64,000 bases of DNA from Cryptomeria japonica (lineage: Eukaryota; Streptophyta; Pinopsida; Cupressales; Cupressaceae): NCBI RefSeq assembly GCF_030272615.1, contig NC_081408.1, positions 341,397,793 to 341,461,792 on the forward strand, given 5' to 3'. The notes beneath the pieces were generated by a model. That model was not told where the DNA came from. It saw only the letters and a program-made list of their open reading frames with translations, and did not search any database. How positions within the stretch are numbered: the first letter of the stretch is position 1; the number at the start of each line of letters is the position of its first letter. Made by a program: the position numbers and the translations under genes. This document shows, in pieces, positions 44,240 through 56,883 of this stretch.

Positions 44240-44430
44240 AAAGTTGCAGGAGATCCAATGGCTGTCATGACTTTACGAAGGGGATATGCTCGTGATTTAA
44301 GCTCTATGAAATGGCGAAAATCTCAGGATGGCAAAGTGTTAAAGAGTGAGCAGGTTCAAGATGATCCAACGGCTCGCATGACTTCGTGACCCGAAGATGC
44401 AAGCTTGTTAACCATCACAAAATGGCGAAA
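44240..44430. repeat. Two GATCCAAYGGC units (X-family array)
   Basis: Units at about 44250 and 44358, spaced 108 bases, match the X1 array unit including the CGAAGATGC and AAATGGCGAAA parts. Confidence 0.75.
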
Positions 44431-45960
44431 GACAGGTGGCGAGTCCAGGTGGAAAGATAGCTTGCAGGTCCCACTGAGGTGTTGCTGAGGTGGCGATGAC
44501 ATGTTATTGAGGTGGCAACGATGTGGCCAACAAGCAAGCAGACAGGTGGCGTACAAGTGACAGTGACGAGGCGTACACATGGCGGTGATTAGGTGTCATC
44601 CGAGGTGGTGCCGAATGGACCCCATTAGCCAATCAGATGCTGCCACGTGCTAGGGCATCAGGGAAAAATCAAGCCAAAAATCAAAGTTAAAATCAAGTTT
44701 AATATATAGTTGAAACTATATAAAAATTCAAAAATTTAAATGATGGAGGCATATGATGGATTTAATTCGCCCAGAGGTTCATTTTTGCCCAAAATACCAA
44801 GTATCATATATCACCGAAAAGATCTCGGGATGAGGAATGCAGTTATGGTGATAGTTTTGACAAATATGAGATATTTAAAGAGTATTTGCCATAGGAAGGA
44901 GGAAGGGATTGAAATTCAGTTGGAAAAGAGACACTTGGCAATTTTGGTTGCAGATCTAATCTTTTTCCCTCTCCTTCTTATTCTTTTTTTTCTTCTCATT
45001 TGAAGGGTCCCAGAATTTTGAAGGGTCTCAAAATTTTGGAGGAAGTGCTCCAGTTTTCATGGCTTCTAGCTCTGAACTTCTTGACCCAAATTTGTAAAAT
45101 TCTTTGGTTTGTTTCAGGGTACAAAGATTACATTGCAGTCTTGGAGATGTTTTCTAGTTGCAAATCTTACTTGTGTCAGGCATGAGTAAATTTCCCACAT
45201 TATTGTCTCTGTGTATGTATTTCCATTATTATGAATTGAATCCTTAAGGAGGATGAAATTTTTCAATTTCAAGGAGATTGTGTGATTGTCTATAGGTATC
45301 CTTCAATGAAGGTTTTAAACCCTGTAATCAGTCATGAATAATAGAATGTGTCCCAGATATGATAATTCTATGAATTGAATTGAGTAATGCATTAGTATAA
45401 GGTGTTAATGGAGGAATATTGTTTAAGGAAAACCAATTTGTGACTATGATACACTTTTGCAATTCTTTGTGTGACTTTGTTTCCCAATGAGCAAGGCACG
45501 GGTCTTGTAGATTTCGGGATAGTTTCAGATTTATACAAATCAAAGACAAATCTGTTTCCGTTCATGTTTAGGGGTTTGTGTTCTATCCTTTGCAAGCTCT
45601 GTTTCACCCATTATTTGTACAAGATCTAGCGAATCTGTATATGTTATCTAATTTGTTGAGTTTGTGGAATGGTTCATCTGCTTCATTGATGATGTCATGG
45701 TGAGTAAACAAGTTTGATTCAGTGCATCAAACAGGTGTCCCCCCCTAGGTCTAACAAAACCTGAAGTGCAGGAGGATCATTTAGGATCCTATGTTATGTT
45801 GTCCAAGCCCTGAAGTGTTTCATTGATTGAGATTGGCTTTCTCATAGATTGATTTGTAGGTGATCTTGGGTTAATCACTTTTGGTGAACAACACTGCCGA
45901 CAACCCTATCGGGTATCAGGATAACATTTTCTTCTGCTTGCCTATAGTGTAGGTTACTCC

Positions 45961-46442
45961 GATGACTCTGACTTCATCGTCGTAACTTTCCCCAATGGAT
46001 CTCCACTTAGTCGCACTTTTTCCTGCCACTCTTGCTTTAGGAAATACCATTGGCATGAGTTGCTCCAATCAACCTACTCCTTTCTCCTTGGGCAATCTCA
46101 TCGGGATGACTTATGTCGATTAGAAATTTTTTGTAGTTTTTGCAAAAGAAGTCCCTTCTTATGGATGTAACTTTTAACAATCATACTAAAGGGTTTCTCC
46201 CACACCATTTATCTCTTTGAACCTGCTCATAACCTTGCTCTATGTTAATTTTCCAAAGATGCTTTTACAATGAGAGTAATTGTGAAGATGTGGATTACCA
46301 GAATGCCATCATACTCAACACTTCCCTTGAATATGCCCAAGTGATGCCCTTTTATGAAGACACTGCAACACATCATCTATACATACAGTCCAACAATAAG
46401 TTCTCCTATGATGAAACTATATGCAAAAGCATCCATATATAG
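45961..46442 (+). pseudogene. TatD internal coding remnant
   Basis: Two open pieces, 45961-46167 (DDSDFIVVTFPNG) and 46242-46442 (SLEYAQVMPFYEDTATHHLY), look like coding debris where TatD resumes after the nested insertions. Their place after the G-patch-like ORF suggests the region between gag/protease and RT. I do not recognise a domain. Confidence 0.3.
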
Positions 46443-48959
46443 CACAATTTTTTTTTGTTAAAATATGTGCTAACGCACGATACATCCATATCTCCTCTGC
46501 TCATCCCAAATCCTTCACAACATGTGTCAATGTTGGTCTTGATAACATCCCCCCATCACATTCACTTTCTTTCCTTCCATCCAAACACTTTTCACTACCA
46601 TATCCCTTACATCCCCCTTCAGAACCATCTAATCCAAGCCTTTGCATAATCCTCTCCTTCCTAATAAAGTTGTACCAACATCTAGTGATCACTCCAAATG
46701 GGCTTCTAATACCTTGATAGGAAAATTTATTCTTGAGTCCTCCAACCATATCCCTTATCACCTATCATCTAAGTCTATTTATCCCCCTCCCTCTACGTCC
46801 ATTAATTTCCTCCCAAAAATCAGAAAATACCCCAACAAAATTTTTAAAAAAATCAACAAATTTGAAAAAATACCAAAAAAAAGAAAAAAAAAAGAAAAAG
46901 AAAAAGAATAAAAAATCAACAAACTTAGAAAATACCAAAAAAAAGGAGAAAGAGAAAAAATCGTCCAATGGTGAAAAATTGGCAAACATGCGCCTTGGAC
47001 AAGTACCATGATGAAAACCCGACAAATAGGTGTCATGCGTAATTCCCCTCATCCTTTTTATCTCCATGCTTGGGGGAAAGTTCTGCTAGACATCTAGCCA
47101 TTTCATCCTCTATTTCCATCTACCTACCATACCCATCATATCTTATCCAGTTCGCTTCCTTCATCCTCCCTTGGATCTTGATTAAAAAAAGAAACAAAAG
47201 GACACTATGTATACATGCTTTGGATACCTCTTGGCCTTCATTTTCCCCATCACTCCATCTTCCATTCATTTCCATCAAGATTCATATCCTTTGGTCATTT
47301 ATCTTATATTATCCATCCATCTACCCATCCTTATCTCCTTGTTCCTCCATCTCTTCATCGATCACTTGATCCTCCACCAATTCTTGGACCTCCTAGTTCT
47401 TCCATCTCTTCATCCATGATCATGTTCCTCTACCATTTCCTTATCCTCATCTACCTTCATCCCTTCATCCATCATCCTTTTCATCCAATCTCCAATCTTT
47501 TTCATCCTATCCATCATCCTTTTCATCCAAACCCACATCCTTTTATCTTTCGACCGTGTCTTCTTGGAGGGAAAATTTTCTTTTCTCTGCTCCAGTCTTT
47601 TTATTTTTTCTTCTTTGCCCCCTTTCTTTTCACTTCTCTCTCATGCCCACAGGGTTGTACCCCCACATGCGTGGGGTCATTTCCCCACTCTTTGTAAGGA
47701 TGCACTCCCACATGACCGGGTTCGCTCCCCTATGCCTATAGGGATGTACCCCCACATAAGTGGGGTCATGTCGGGGTGTTTCCCCGAAAACCCTATCAAA
47801 AAATATGGGGAGAAATTGTGCCGGAAGAAGTAGGGAAAATTTAACCTCCAAGTTTGATTAGGCTCCACATAAAAACACCTACTTTGCTCATCCTTTGAAT
47901 TGATTCATCTACCTCTCAATTCCCCTCTGCATTCCAATATTATCCATTCTTCTAAATCATACAATCACTCCTATCCAATCGAATCTTCCAATCATCATCA
48001 TCATCATCAGGTTTCTTCCAATCACTCCTCTCTCTTTAATCAATCCAGACAATCATCAATCTCTCTTGGATTTTCATCTTGATTGGGGAAACATCATGCC
48101 TATCTCTGGGTCTTCTTCCATCATCCATATCTCTTATACATCTTGTATATAGGTATCACTGTACATAAGCATCTGTCGGTCAGGTCCCTCGAGATCATAT
48201 CCTATTAGCTAGTTCTTCAATGATTATCCTTGAGCATCTTTGTCATCATGATCTCATCAAATCCTTTTGTTGATCATCATTAGTCTTGTATCCTAGTGTT
48301 GTTCTAAAATGTATCCTTCTCACCAACACCCATCATCAGTCTACCTAGGATGTATCCTTCCTCAAGTTAGATATCATCCGATACTCATCCAATCAGTTAT
48401 CCTTTTGGAAAAAGACATCCAAGACACTCGTGTAGGCTTTGATTTTTTTTTTATTTATTTTTTCTTTTTAAGCACCTGAGGGCAGTGCTTTCTCTAGGTT
48501 GCCACAATCATTTATATCATGGTGCACTAAGAATAACAAGGTTCATGATGTGATCTTGTTTCTTTTGGTTTTGCTTAGCGTGTCTTTTGGATGTGTCTAT
48601 TTATATGTGTTAGTCCATACATTGGCCATGAAATTCCACCCTGATTCTTCATACCTTGGTGATTCATAGACATTGCTAAATCAAAATAAGTGCTCTATAC
48701 ATGGCATCCTATTTTGTGGGTTCTTGAGCCCCATGATCATTTTATCCATTGCATTTGCATTTTTCTTGCCATTCCTGTCCGTTGGGGCAATGTTTCTTTC
48801 GAGATGCCACCCAGTTCCTTTTCCCCCATACACCCTTTCGAGGGGCCATCCCTACCCATTCCTTTGTTGGGCCTGGGGCATTTTTCGCTTCCTCGCTCTC
48901 AGGTGTTATATTTTTCTTCGCACCGATGCTATTTTAGTGCACTGTGAAGAGGGCCAAAA
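46443..48959 (+). other. TatD 3' region: low-complexity, non-coding
   Basis: C/T-rich sequence full of CCATCCATC and CATCC. It includes an A-rich tandem duplication of about 60 bases (46848-46965), paired hairpin units (47643 and 47732) and an ATC microsatellite (47991-48009). Open frames here (for example 47215-47697) reflect composition. There is no RT, integrase or clear polypurine tract before the 3' LTR. Confidence 0.5.
47643..47780. repeat. Two tandem hairpin-bearing units (period 89)
   Basis: ATGCCYAYAGGGWTGTACCC followed by CCCCACATGCGTGGGG (first) or CCCCACATAAGTGGGG (second) and TCAT. Each unit carries a near-perfect short palindrome. Confidence 0.75.
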
Positions 48960-49996
48960 TGTAGACACCTAAATTTGGCTATTTAATTTAATCAAATTTA
49001 AATCCTATTCTTCCAAGTAATTAATCTAATCAATTAGTTTTCCATCCCTTTCTTCCTATTAATTAATTCTTAATTAAGTAATCTCCCAAATCCCTTTCTT
49101 CAAATCAATTAAGTATCCTATCCTTGTAATTAATTAATCTAACTAATTTATTTCCCATCCTCCTAATTAATTAATCTAATTAATTGATTATCCTATCCTC
49201 CCAATTAATGAATATAATTACCCTTGTTCTTCCATCCCATTTGATTAATTACCTTTTAATTTATTAAATATCCCTTTCCCCAAAACCCCCATAGATTAAT
49301 TAATTCAATTAATTAATTAGACTCAAATCCTATTTTACCACATGGCTCGTAACCTTAACCCCACACCTAATCTAACAATTGTCCCAAACGTGGGGTTCAA
49401 ACCAACCCTATCCATCCTAACCTCCCCCAATCTAGTCATTCTCCAAACCTCCCAACCAAACTTATCCTATCCCTCCTAACCTCCATATGTGCACATCCTA
49501 ACCAACTTCCCTAATTTGGGGAAAATATCATATTTTGGATGACTTTGCCTAAAATGCAAGGACACATGTCACCTCTTTCCCTCTAGTTGGGCCAGTTTTC
49601 CCTTTTAAGTACAAGTGTCTCCTCTTCACAACCCCTCTCCTTCCTCTCATCCTCTATATAAACCCTCCATCTCCTTTGCAAATTATCCACTATTCATTCA
49701 AAGCATTGTTACTTTGTCGAAATTACTACTCACACTCACACATCCATTATCATTTGCATTATCATGTTCATCAAGTCATGGAGCACAATCGATCATTTGA
49801 ATTGATTTCATGAACACACATCCAATCATGAAATAATGAAATCAAAGAAAGGATTTGGGGTTTGCATAACTTTTCCTTTGAGATTTTGCTTTGATTTTAC
49901 CATTTTGAGCTTGAAGTGTTTAGTTTAATGGCTTATTTTGGTTAATTAGTTTATCTTTTACGCCTTTATATTTGCACAAACATTTTCCCTCACATA
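48960..49996 (+). repeat. TatD 3' LTR
   Basis: It pairs with 27160-28205, starts TGTAGACACC and ends CCCTCACATA. TATA box TATATAAACC at 49655-49664. GTTAC follows directly. Confidence 0.92.
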
Positions 49997-50001
49997 GTTA
50001 C

Positions 50002-50690
50002 ATGGCCTATTAAGAGGATATTTTAGAAGACAAGAAAAATGAAGGCACCAAAACCAAATGAAAAGAAGCCTTTGCTAATGGAAGAAGACAAGGAACAAAC
50101 CAAGAAAATTGAGATGATGGTAGAGGAAGACAAACCCATGAAGGGTACGACCATGAAAAATCATGAAGATGTTTAAACAATAGGTATGAAGCTTGATTTG
50201 ATTTCAATGGAAGATGATATTGAATTGGTGACAAAATATGTTTTGGTTAAGGTCAAGGATGACTTGATTTTGGAGGATCAAAGTTGGTCTCAAAGGTATT
50301 GATGGTGTGATGTTTTCTTCATTGATTTTCAAGGAGGATAATGGAGTTTAATTTTTTTGAACTTTAGAGGTTTGTGATCCTAACAATGCAACAAGGTTGA
50401 AGGAAGAGCGACATATGGGAAAAGTGAGGACCAAAGGGGAAGCGATCATATCTCCACCAAAAAGGAGAAAGAGAAAGGAAGGAGTATACATAGTTCTTGT
50501 TGAGATTGTAAACAAGGGAAAACCAAACTTCAAGATGAAACCCAAGGTGAAAGGGAATATCATAGAAGGAATCAAGGAGGATCATTTAGAGGTGGATACC
50601 TTTTTCTACCCTCAATTCAAGAGGGCTTTGAATTTATTTTTGGCTGGGATTATGGTGTAGGGGTACCTGATGGACTTTATGCCTCCATGA
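50002..50690 (+). pseudogene. GypE1 gag, continuation after TatD
   Basis: ATGGCCTATTAAGAGGATA continues the frame cut at 27159 and matches GypE2 from 52260 for about 190 bases (GAAGCCTTTGCTAATGGAAG). It then diverges near 50190, where GypE1 lacks the capsid domain, so an internal deletion or rearrangement is likely. A basic open stretch (50397-50660, PPKRRKRKEG) is unassigned. Confidence 0.7.
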
Positions 50691-51818
50691 GGCAATTTTG
50701 TAAATTTTTCTTTAGTATTATGTTTTGATAATGTAATAAGGTATTTTAGACCATTTTTAACTTATTTGTATTTATTTTTAGTCTTAGGAGATCATTTGTG
50801 GGCTATATGGCAAATATTGTAAAAAGTTGTCATGTTTGTCAAATATTGTCATGCAAGTTTACATTTTTGGTTGTATGTGGAAGGTGAATGGTCAAGTAAT
50901 TTAACGGCTAGTTATAACTGATTATTTTTTATTGGAAAAAGGCATAAGTATGGCCTCTAACTCTACTTCCATGGTTGTTGAAGGTTGGAGATGAAATACA
51001 AAGAAGAAACCCTTATTTTCGTGCAATATTTTTGAATTTTTATCATGTTGCGGAATGTTCTCTTGGCTTGTATTAATTTTATATTTCAGGTAATGATCTG
51101 AAAATATTTGGAGAATTTATTTATGTGAATATACTTCCATTTTCAATTGGTCTCATCAATTCTTCTTGGGATTTTAAAAAGTTATGTCATTTTTTGTACA
51201 GGTTGTCCTCAATGATTGATTTTTCTGTAACAATATGAAATAAATGTATGGTATGGATTGGTAAGATACAATAAAAGTATTAAATATATGGAAAAAGATG
51301 GAGAAATTATATAAGTTTAAATTTATTTTTATCTGATCCAATTCCATTAAGTTTTGAATGAGTTATGACATTTTTGGTGAGAGCAGGTCTGTAATAAAAC
51401 TAAGGTTTCCAGCAAGCATTAAGAAAACTATATCTTTGTATTGCATCATCCTAAATGGCTCAAAATTTTTGAGAGTATTATTTAAATTTTTGTACAAGGA
51501 TTATACAAAGGAATTTGGATTGTCTGATCATTTTGAAAAGATATGGATATTTTTGTGTATATTTTCATAGTAAATATTGTCACGTGGTTTCAACACAATA
51601 ATACATTATTGAGTTGTTTGATGTAATGATGACTTGTATGCCATCAAAATCCATAGTAAGAGGCCATGATCAGGCCAAAATTTTATTTCCTTTTTGAATT
51701 TTAGATGACTTGTGTGAGATAGACCAATGAAGCAATGTATCCAAGTGGTGTAATTGGAATGCACCTTGAATTTATTTGTATATGTAGTATGTTGATTGAT
51801 GTTAGTCCTTTCTCTACA
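50691..51818 (+). other. Candidate LTR upstream of GypE2
   Basis: AT-rich, non-coding. It ends with ATGTTGATTGATGTTAGTCC..CTCTACA (51789-51818), identical to 26721-26750, and a primer site follows. The sequence left of 51789 does not resemble X2, so the full extent of this LTR is undefined. Confidence 0.4.
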
Positions 51819-51823
51819 TCAAA

Positions 51824-51836
51824 TTGGTATTAGAGA
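51824..51836 (+). promoter_or_regulatory. GypE2 primer binding site
   Basis: TTGGTATTAGAGA is iMet-type with two changes, at the same offset from CTCTACA as in GypE1. Confidence 0.75.
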
Positions 51837-52008
51837 CCAAATATTTGGGTAAGTGAAGAAGTTTTAGAGTTTTGTGTGTTATCTTTTTGCAGGTTGAAGA
51901 GAGAACCCAGATGCTAGGAGACTAGGTGGTGAAGAAGAGAGGAAACCTAGGTGAGGTATCAAAGACAAGAGGAAGCAAGGTGAAAGAGACTTGTTTGAAG
52001 AAGGAGAA

Positions 52009-54025
52009 ATGGATTTGTTGAAGAGATACTTGTAGGGTGAGGGTTAATCAAAGAAGAAATAATAAAAGAAAATAGAGGAAGAAAGTGAGATGAAGAAGAA
52101 AAAAGAGAAGGAAAGGCAATTATATGTTGAACAAGAGTTGAGAAAGTTGAGGCAAGCCATGGAATAAATAGGAAAAAGACATGAACTTGAGATGCGACAA
52201 TTGCTTGAGAGAGAAAAACAAGAGAAAAGTTGGCATTTACCAATAAGGAATAAGGTTACATGTCCTATTAAGAGGATAGCTCATAAGAGAAGACAAATGA
52301 AAGAACCAAAACCAGATGAAAAGAAGCCTTTGCTAATGGAAGAATACAAGGAACAAACCAAGCAAGTTGAGATGATAGCAGATGAAGACAAACCCATGAT
52401 AAACCATGAATATGTTGAAACAACACTTATGAAGCTTGATCATCCCGATGAGCATGTCAAATATTTTTACATGGCATGTGGTGTTCTTGGAGTAGAACAT
52501 CAAGATGTTGCTATTTGCTTGTTCGTAGAAACTCCTCAAGGTATCGCAACCGATTGGTTCTTCAATCTCATTGCTAGTTCGATTATATATTGGGCCACAC
52601 TTAAAGACAATTTTAAAGAGAGGTTCAAGCCTATAGAAGATGTGCATGTATTGATAGCTCAATTGACTCAAATGAAAAAGGAGTCACATGAACCCATGAG
52701 GGATTTTATGGCTAAATTCAATAAGTTGTGTAATAGAATTCCAGTTGTTTCTCAACCTACCACTGGAAATTTGAAGTGCTTCTTCATAAATTCTCAAGTG
52801 CTAGAAGTATGTTTCTTGTTGAGAAGGGAAGTTCCAAGAGACCTTGTAGTAGCGCAAGCCTTGGCAATTGATATTGAAGATGATCTTATTCTTGCTAGTA
52901 AGATAAAGATAGAGACAAATGGGTCCAAAGAAGTCCCTCCATTGGGATCATGGGCTACCAAGAGAACAGATCCCATGGTGCAGAAGTTGGCTAATGAGTT
53001 GGTTTCCCTCAAAAGGCAAATAGATCAAGGTATATTCTCTTCCCCTTATGAAGAAGACATTCCAAGGAGGCCATATCCAAATATTGCTCCTAGTTATGTA
53101 GCTGAAAATCAAGATAAGATTCCTTCATCACCAGAAGGGCTTTCTCTTGAGGCACCACCAACAAATGCAGCAGTGGAGGATTCTGAATTTGAACAAAGTG
53201 ATCTTGCTAGTCTCTTCCAAGAAGAGGAGGAAGCAGATGTAGCTGGCGACTCTCAAATCTGGTTTATACAATTCTAGAAAGCTTATGAACAAAAAGAATG
53301 GACCATGTCAGATACCATGGACAATGTACAACAAGAGGTTGAAGACCACCTTTGGAAAAGAAGATATTGAAGAGGATACATTTTGGGATGAGATGGAATT
53401 GTTTTGTTCAAGCTTTGATGTCAAACCAATATCCCATCAGTTAAAAGATCATGAGAAGCTTGAGAAAGATGAAAATCAAGTGTCTATTTTCCAAGATGAA
53501 GGTTTTGATATTTGTTCAAGTCCTAAAGAAAGTTCTATAGAAGAGTCTTGTTCAAGTTTTGTTGATGATTCAGTCCAATCAAAAGTTTGTGAACAACATG
53601 ATGAAGCAAGATATGTAGCCATGTTTTCATTTGAATCACATGAAGATCTTTCCGTCCAACATAAGGTTGTAATTGAAGAAGCATTTGAAAAAGGTGTAAT
53701 CAAGAATAAGAATTTTGTTTTGTCCCATCAAGAGGATGTCCAATCAGACATCTTGCTTGGTTGGAAGCTAATGGAAAGACAAAGATTCCACTTGTTCCTC
53801 AGCTTGAAGATACACTTGAGGAAGATTCCAAACATTCATTTTCAGCTAAGTAGGAGCAGTCTAGTTTCAAAAATCTACTTTGGAGCAACACTACATTTGA
53901 TTCATTTCAAGAGGAAGGTGAATTTGTTCATCTTTTCCAAGGAGTATTGCATCAAGTTCTGGTACAATTGTTTGTGCTTCAATTGGTTGTGGCTACTCGT
54001 GATCATGCAAGGTACTATAAGCTGA
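52009..54025 (+). pseudogene. GypE2 gypsy gag with acidic C-terminal extension
   Basis: The likely start is ATG 52009 (MDLLKRYL), with early stops; the frame is open from 52192 to TAG 53275. A Lys/Glu-rich coiled N-terminal part (RQLLEREKQEKSWHLP) precedes the retrotransposon gag domain at about 52430-52900: HPDEHVKYFYMACGVLG, DVAICLFVETPQGIATDWFF, WATLKDNFKERF, LIAQLTQMKKESHEPMRDFM, FNKLCNRIP. Downstream is a Pro/Glu linker. After the stop a second frame, 53285-54025, is acidic and Ser-rich (DEGFDICSSPKESSIEE). No zinc knuckle, protease or pol is seen. It retains the TatD empty site at 52255-52261. Confidence 0.85.
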
Positions 54026-54757
54026 TGAAGAAAGGCAATTATTTTGCTGATCTAGTGAATGGTTTCATTTGAAAGGTTTTCATTGTGGCTAGTTTAGGAT
54101 AGCTAGGTTTCCATTTTCAATAAGTGTAGTTGCACAAGTTAGCATCTTGTTTTTAATAGTTGCTTTGCATCAATCATATCATCCTTCTTGACGTCTGTGT
54201 CTTTTTCTTTTTTTGAGTCTTTTTGTTTTTGTTTTTAGTTTTTGCTTTGATTGACTTTGTGGCCCAATGGATAAAAGGAATGTACTTAGAGATCTAGTTT
54301 CTCTTCTTTCACAATCTTGATGGATAAATGAAAGAATTCCCTAGTTAGAGTCAATTGTTGTCCTTATTTTTGTTTTCTAAAATGATGGCCCATTCAATAA
54401 ATTTTTTATGAAAAAGTGAAAATTTTAGTCTATGACATGCTTCTCAAGGCAGAATTTTGCCTTATCCCTATACTGGACTAATCCTTAGTCCATCCTTAAA
54501 CCATGTTTCAAATTTCATCATATCCTGGGTCCATTTGCTATGTTTTTCCTTTGTTTTAGTGTTCTAGGGAAATTTTTAGTTAATTAAAAGTGCACTTTAT
54601 GAAAAATAGAACTTGTAACTTACTTTTTATTTCCCCCTTGTTGATTTTTGTCTTTTAAGTCATTGTAGGAACTTTTTGGGCATATTTCAAGTGAAATTTA
54701 AATTATAAAGTTAAAATAAAACTTGTAATTATTTTAAAAGTTCCACTTAAGTGATTT

Positions 54758-54960
54758 TAAGTTATGGTAGGGGTTTTTATCCTCCATTACAAGTTTTATA
54801 AAGTCACTTTAAGTTGTAATAGGGATTTTATTTCCCTTTTACAAGTTTTATTTTTAAGTTGTTTTTGTGACTTGTAAAAGGAATTTTATTTGCCCTTTAC
54901 TAGTCTTTTGTTGAATCATTCAAAACTTGTAATGGGAGTTTTATTTCCCTATTACAAGTA
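54758..54960. repeat. Four tandem imperfect hairpins
   Basis: Units at 54758, 54809, 54869 and 54924. The arms are like ACTTGTAATGGG and CCCTATTACAAGT, separated by about 10 T-rich bases. The fourth pairs at 12 of 13 positions. Confidence 0.75.
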
Positions 54961-56883
54961 TTTTAAACTTGTTGTTTTCTCTCACAAACCCTATTTTGCC
55001 TTTATGCATGAAAAGTGAACATTTTAAAACTTGCAAATGGGTTTTAGAAACCTGATTTCATGTGTTCTTTGCAATTTTAAACTTGTTGTTCTTTCCCAAA
55101 AACCCGACCAACAATATTGGAGGATTTTGTTGAATATTTCCAATGATTTTTATGGATAAATTCAAGGAGGAAGTAATTTTGATTTCATGCCTATTTTCAT
55201 GCATTTTGAAACTCTCTTCACGCCATTTGGAAGAGATTGTTGCTAGTTTTATGGTGTTTTAACAACAAAAATGTGTTTGAGAAATGTCACGATTTGCCTT
55301 TGAAATTTGCCATGAATCCATTCTTTCCTAAGTCATTTTTGCTTCCTTCACCTAGGCGTGGGGTTTGGATGGAGATTTGACCATTTATTATGCCATTTTG
55401 ATAGTTGTTTTTGCTACACATGGTATTTTGGAAAAAACATGGCTAGGGCTTGAATCTCCTCCTTGTATCTATTAAAAACTTTCAATCTTCCATTTCAAGG
55501 ATTGCTTCTTGTATTTTAGAGGACATTTTGATTGATCAAGGTATGTTTATTTCCTTTCTTTTTTTGTTTTTATTTCTTGTTTGTTTGGTTTTCCTTGGTC
55601 AATTTGTAAATTTGTATATATGTTGGTTTTACCTAAAATTGGTTTTGTGAGAGATTTTCCCCTTTGTTCCAAGTTTGCAAGGCAATTTGTGAATTGCATT
55701 GTCTTTCCCCATTTTCCCTCTTTATTTGCATTCAGGATTTAAAAAATTGATTGTATGTAAGATGAAAATAGTTGATCTTCCCATTTGGTTGGAAAATCTT
55801 AACCATCTTTTGGTGAAACTCCAAGTTTCTAAATTGGAAAATATTCATCCTTTCAAAATCGGGTTTTAGAACCGGATTGCATGTTGAAAGTTCTCTCCAT
55901 TTTCATAAAGATGATCTTCCCAAAATATTTTCATTTTCACTCATATTCATTTCCATCATCCGTACATACCATTCCCACCATTTCATCCACTCATTTCACA
56001 ACTTCATTCAATTTTCCCATTTGAAGTCTTCACTTGCAATCAGCCATCCAGAACCTAAAATTGGTCCAAAATGCACTCAAAAAACACTTGAAAAATGAGT
56101 TTTAAAGGTCCAATTACAAGTGCAAACTTGTGTTTACCCATTATGCATATGAAGTTGCATCTTTGTTACTCACAATTGTAACTTAATACTCTTTTTTTTC
56201 CCACACATGTAATGCAACTTCAAAAACTTGAAATTCACTTGTGAGCCCATTTTTGCATCAATTTATCCCTTCTCTTGTCAGTTTGGTTTGCACACACAAC
56301 CTGCCAAATCAATAGATTAAGGCATGGGACATTTTTTGAAAGCAAATTTCAAGATTGGAGGATGATACAAAGAAGAGATACAACAACAATTCATGGTTGA
56401 GAGCATAGAATGCTTTCAAGACAAAGATGGTCATGACATGGAAAGTGGAAGGCAACCCTTTCCCTCTTGAAAATCTAGTACTACCCCAAGAAAGAAGATA
56501 AGGATGAAAGTTCCCTTTTTGGTTCGAGATGTCTTTACCAATCCAGAATAATTCAAGTTCTAGTTTTAGTTATGCATTTATAATTTTGTTTTGACAAGTT
56601 CCATGTAAAAAATAACTTTGTAATTGCAAGATAACTCATTACTTGCACTTTTGAAATTACATGTAAAGCAACTACAAGTTGTGTTCAATTAGGAATGTAG
56701 TTGGAATAAGTCATAGTTAGTTATTGAATAAGTCTTGGTGGTTGAGATAATTTCTCAAGTTAGTTGGGATCCTCCCACCTTTTTCTCATGATTCCTCTCC
56801 TATAAATACATGAGGGGTTCTATTGTAATTTTGATATCTTTTGGCAATGCAACAAAATTCTACCAGTTTGTATGTGCACTCTA

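Larger units (their letters stand above)
41075..45960 (+). mobile_element. X3: array-rich LTR-like region without ORF
   Basis: A 4.9-kb non-coding region follows the gypsy gag. It shares with X1 and X2 the GATCCAAYGGC units (44250, 44358, each followed by CGAAGATGC-like and AAATGGCGAAA blocks) and right-end blocks (45770-45950). A block of text at 41820-42100 (TTTCAAAGCTCAATCCGTTTGGAG) is tandem-like. A palindromic TATA-like TTGTATTTAAATACAAAG lies at 44026. Pol is missing between gag and this region. Boundaries are approximate. Confidence 0.45.
27160..49996 (+). mobile_element. TatD: Tat/Ogre-like LTR element with internal nested insertions (22.8 kb)
   Basis: Both LTRs (27160-28205 and 48960-49996) start TGTAGAYACCTAAATTTGGC. 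Exact target duplications GTTAC flank the element (27155-27159 and 49997-50001). The empty site GGTTACATG survives in GypE2 at 52255-52261. Internal parts belonging to TatD are a repeat-rich leader (28206-31357), a gag-like ORF with G-patch-like segment (31358-33537) and a 3' region (about 45961-48959). The stretch 33589 to about 45960 is later insertions. No RT or integrase of its own is visible, so it was probably non-autonomous. Confidence 0.88.

Noticed and set aside
47207-47697. Overlapping Ser/Pro/His-rich open frames as a gene
   Set aside because: Several frames are open at once because of the C/T-rich repeat composition; there is no start context or domain.
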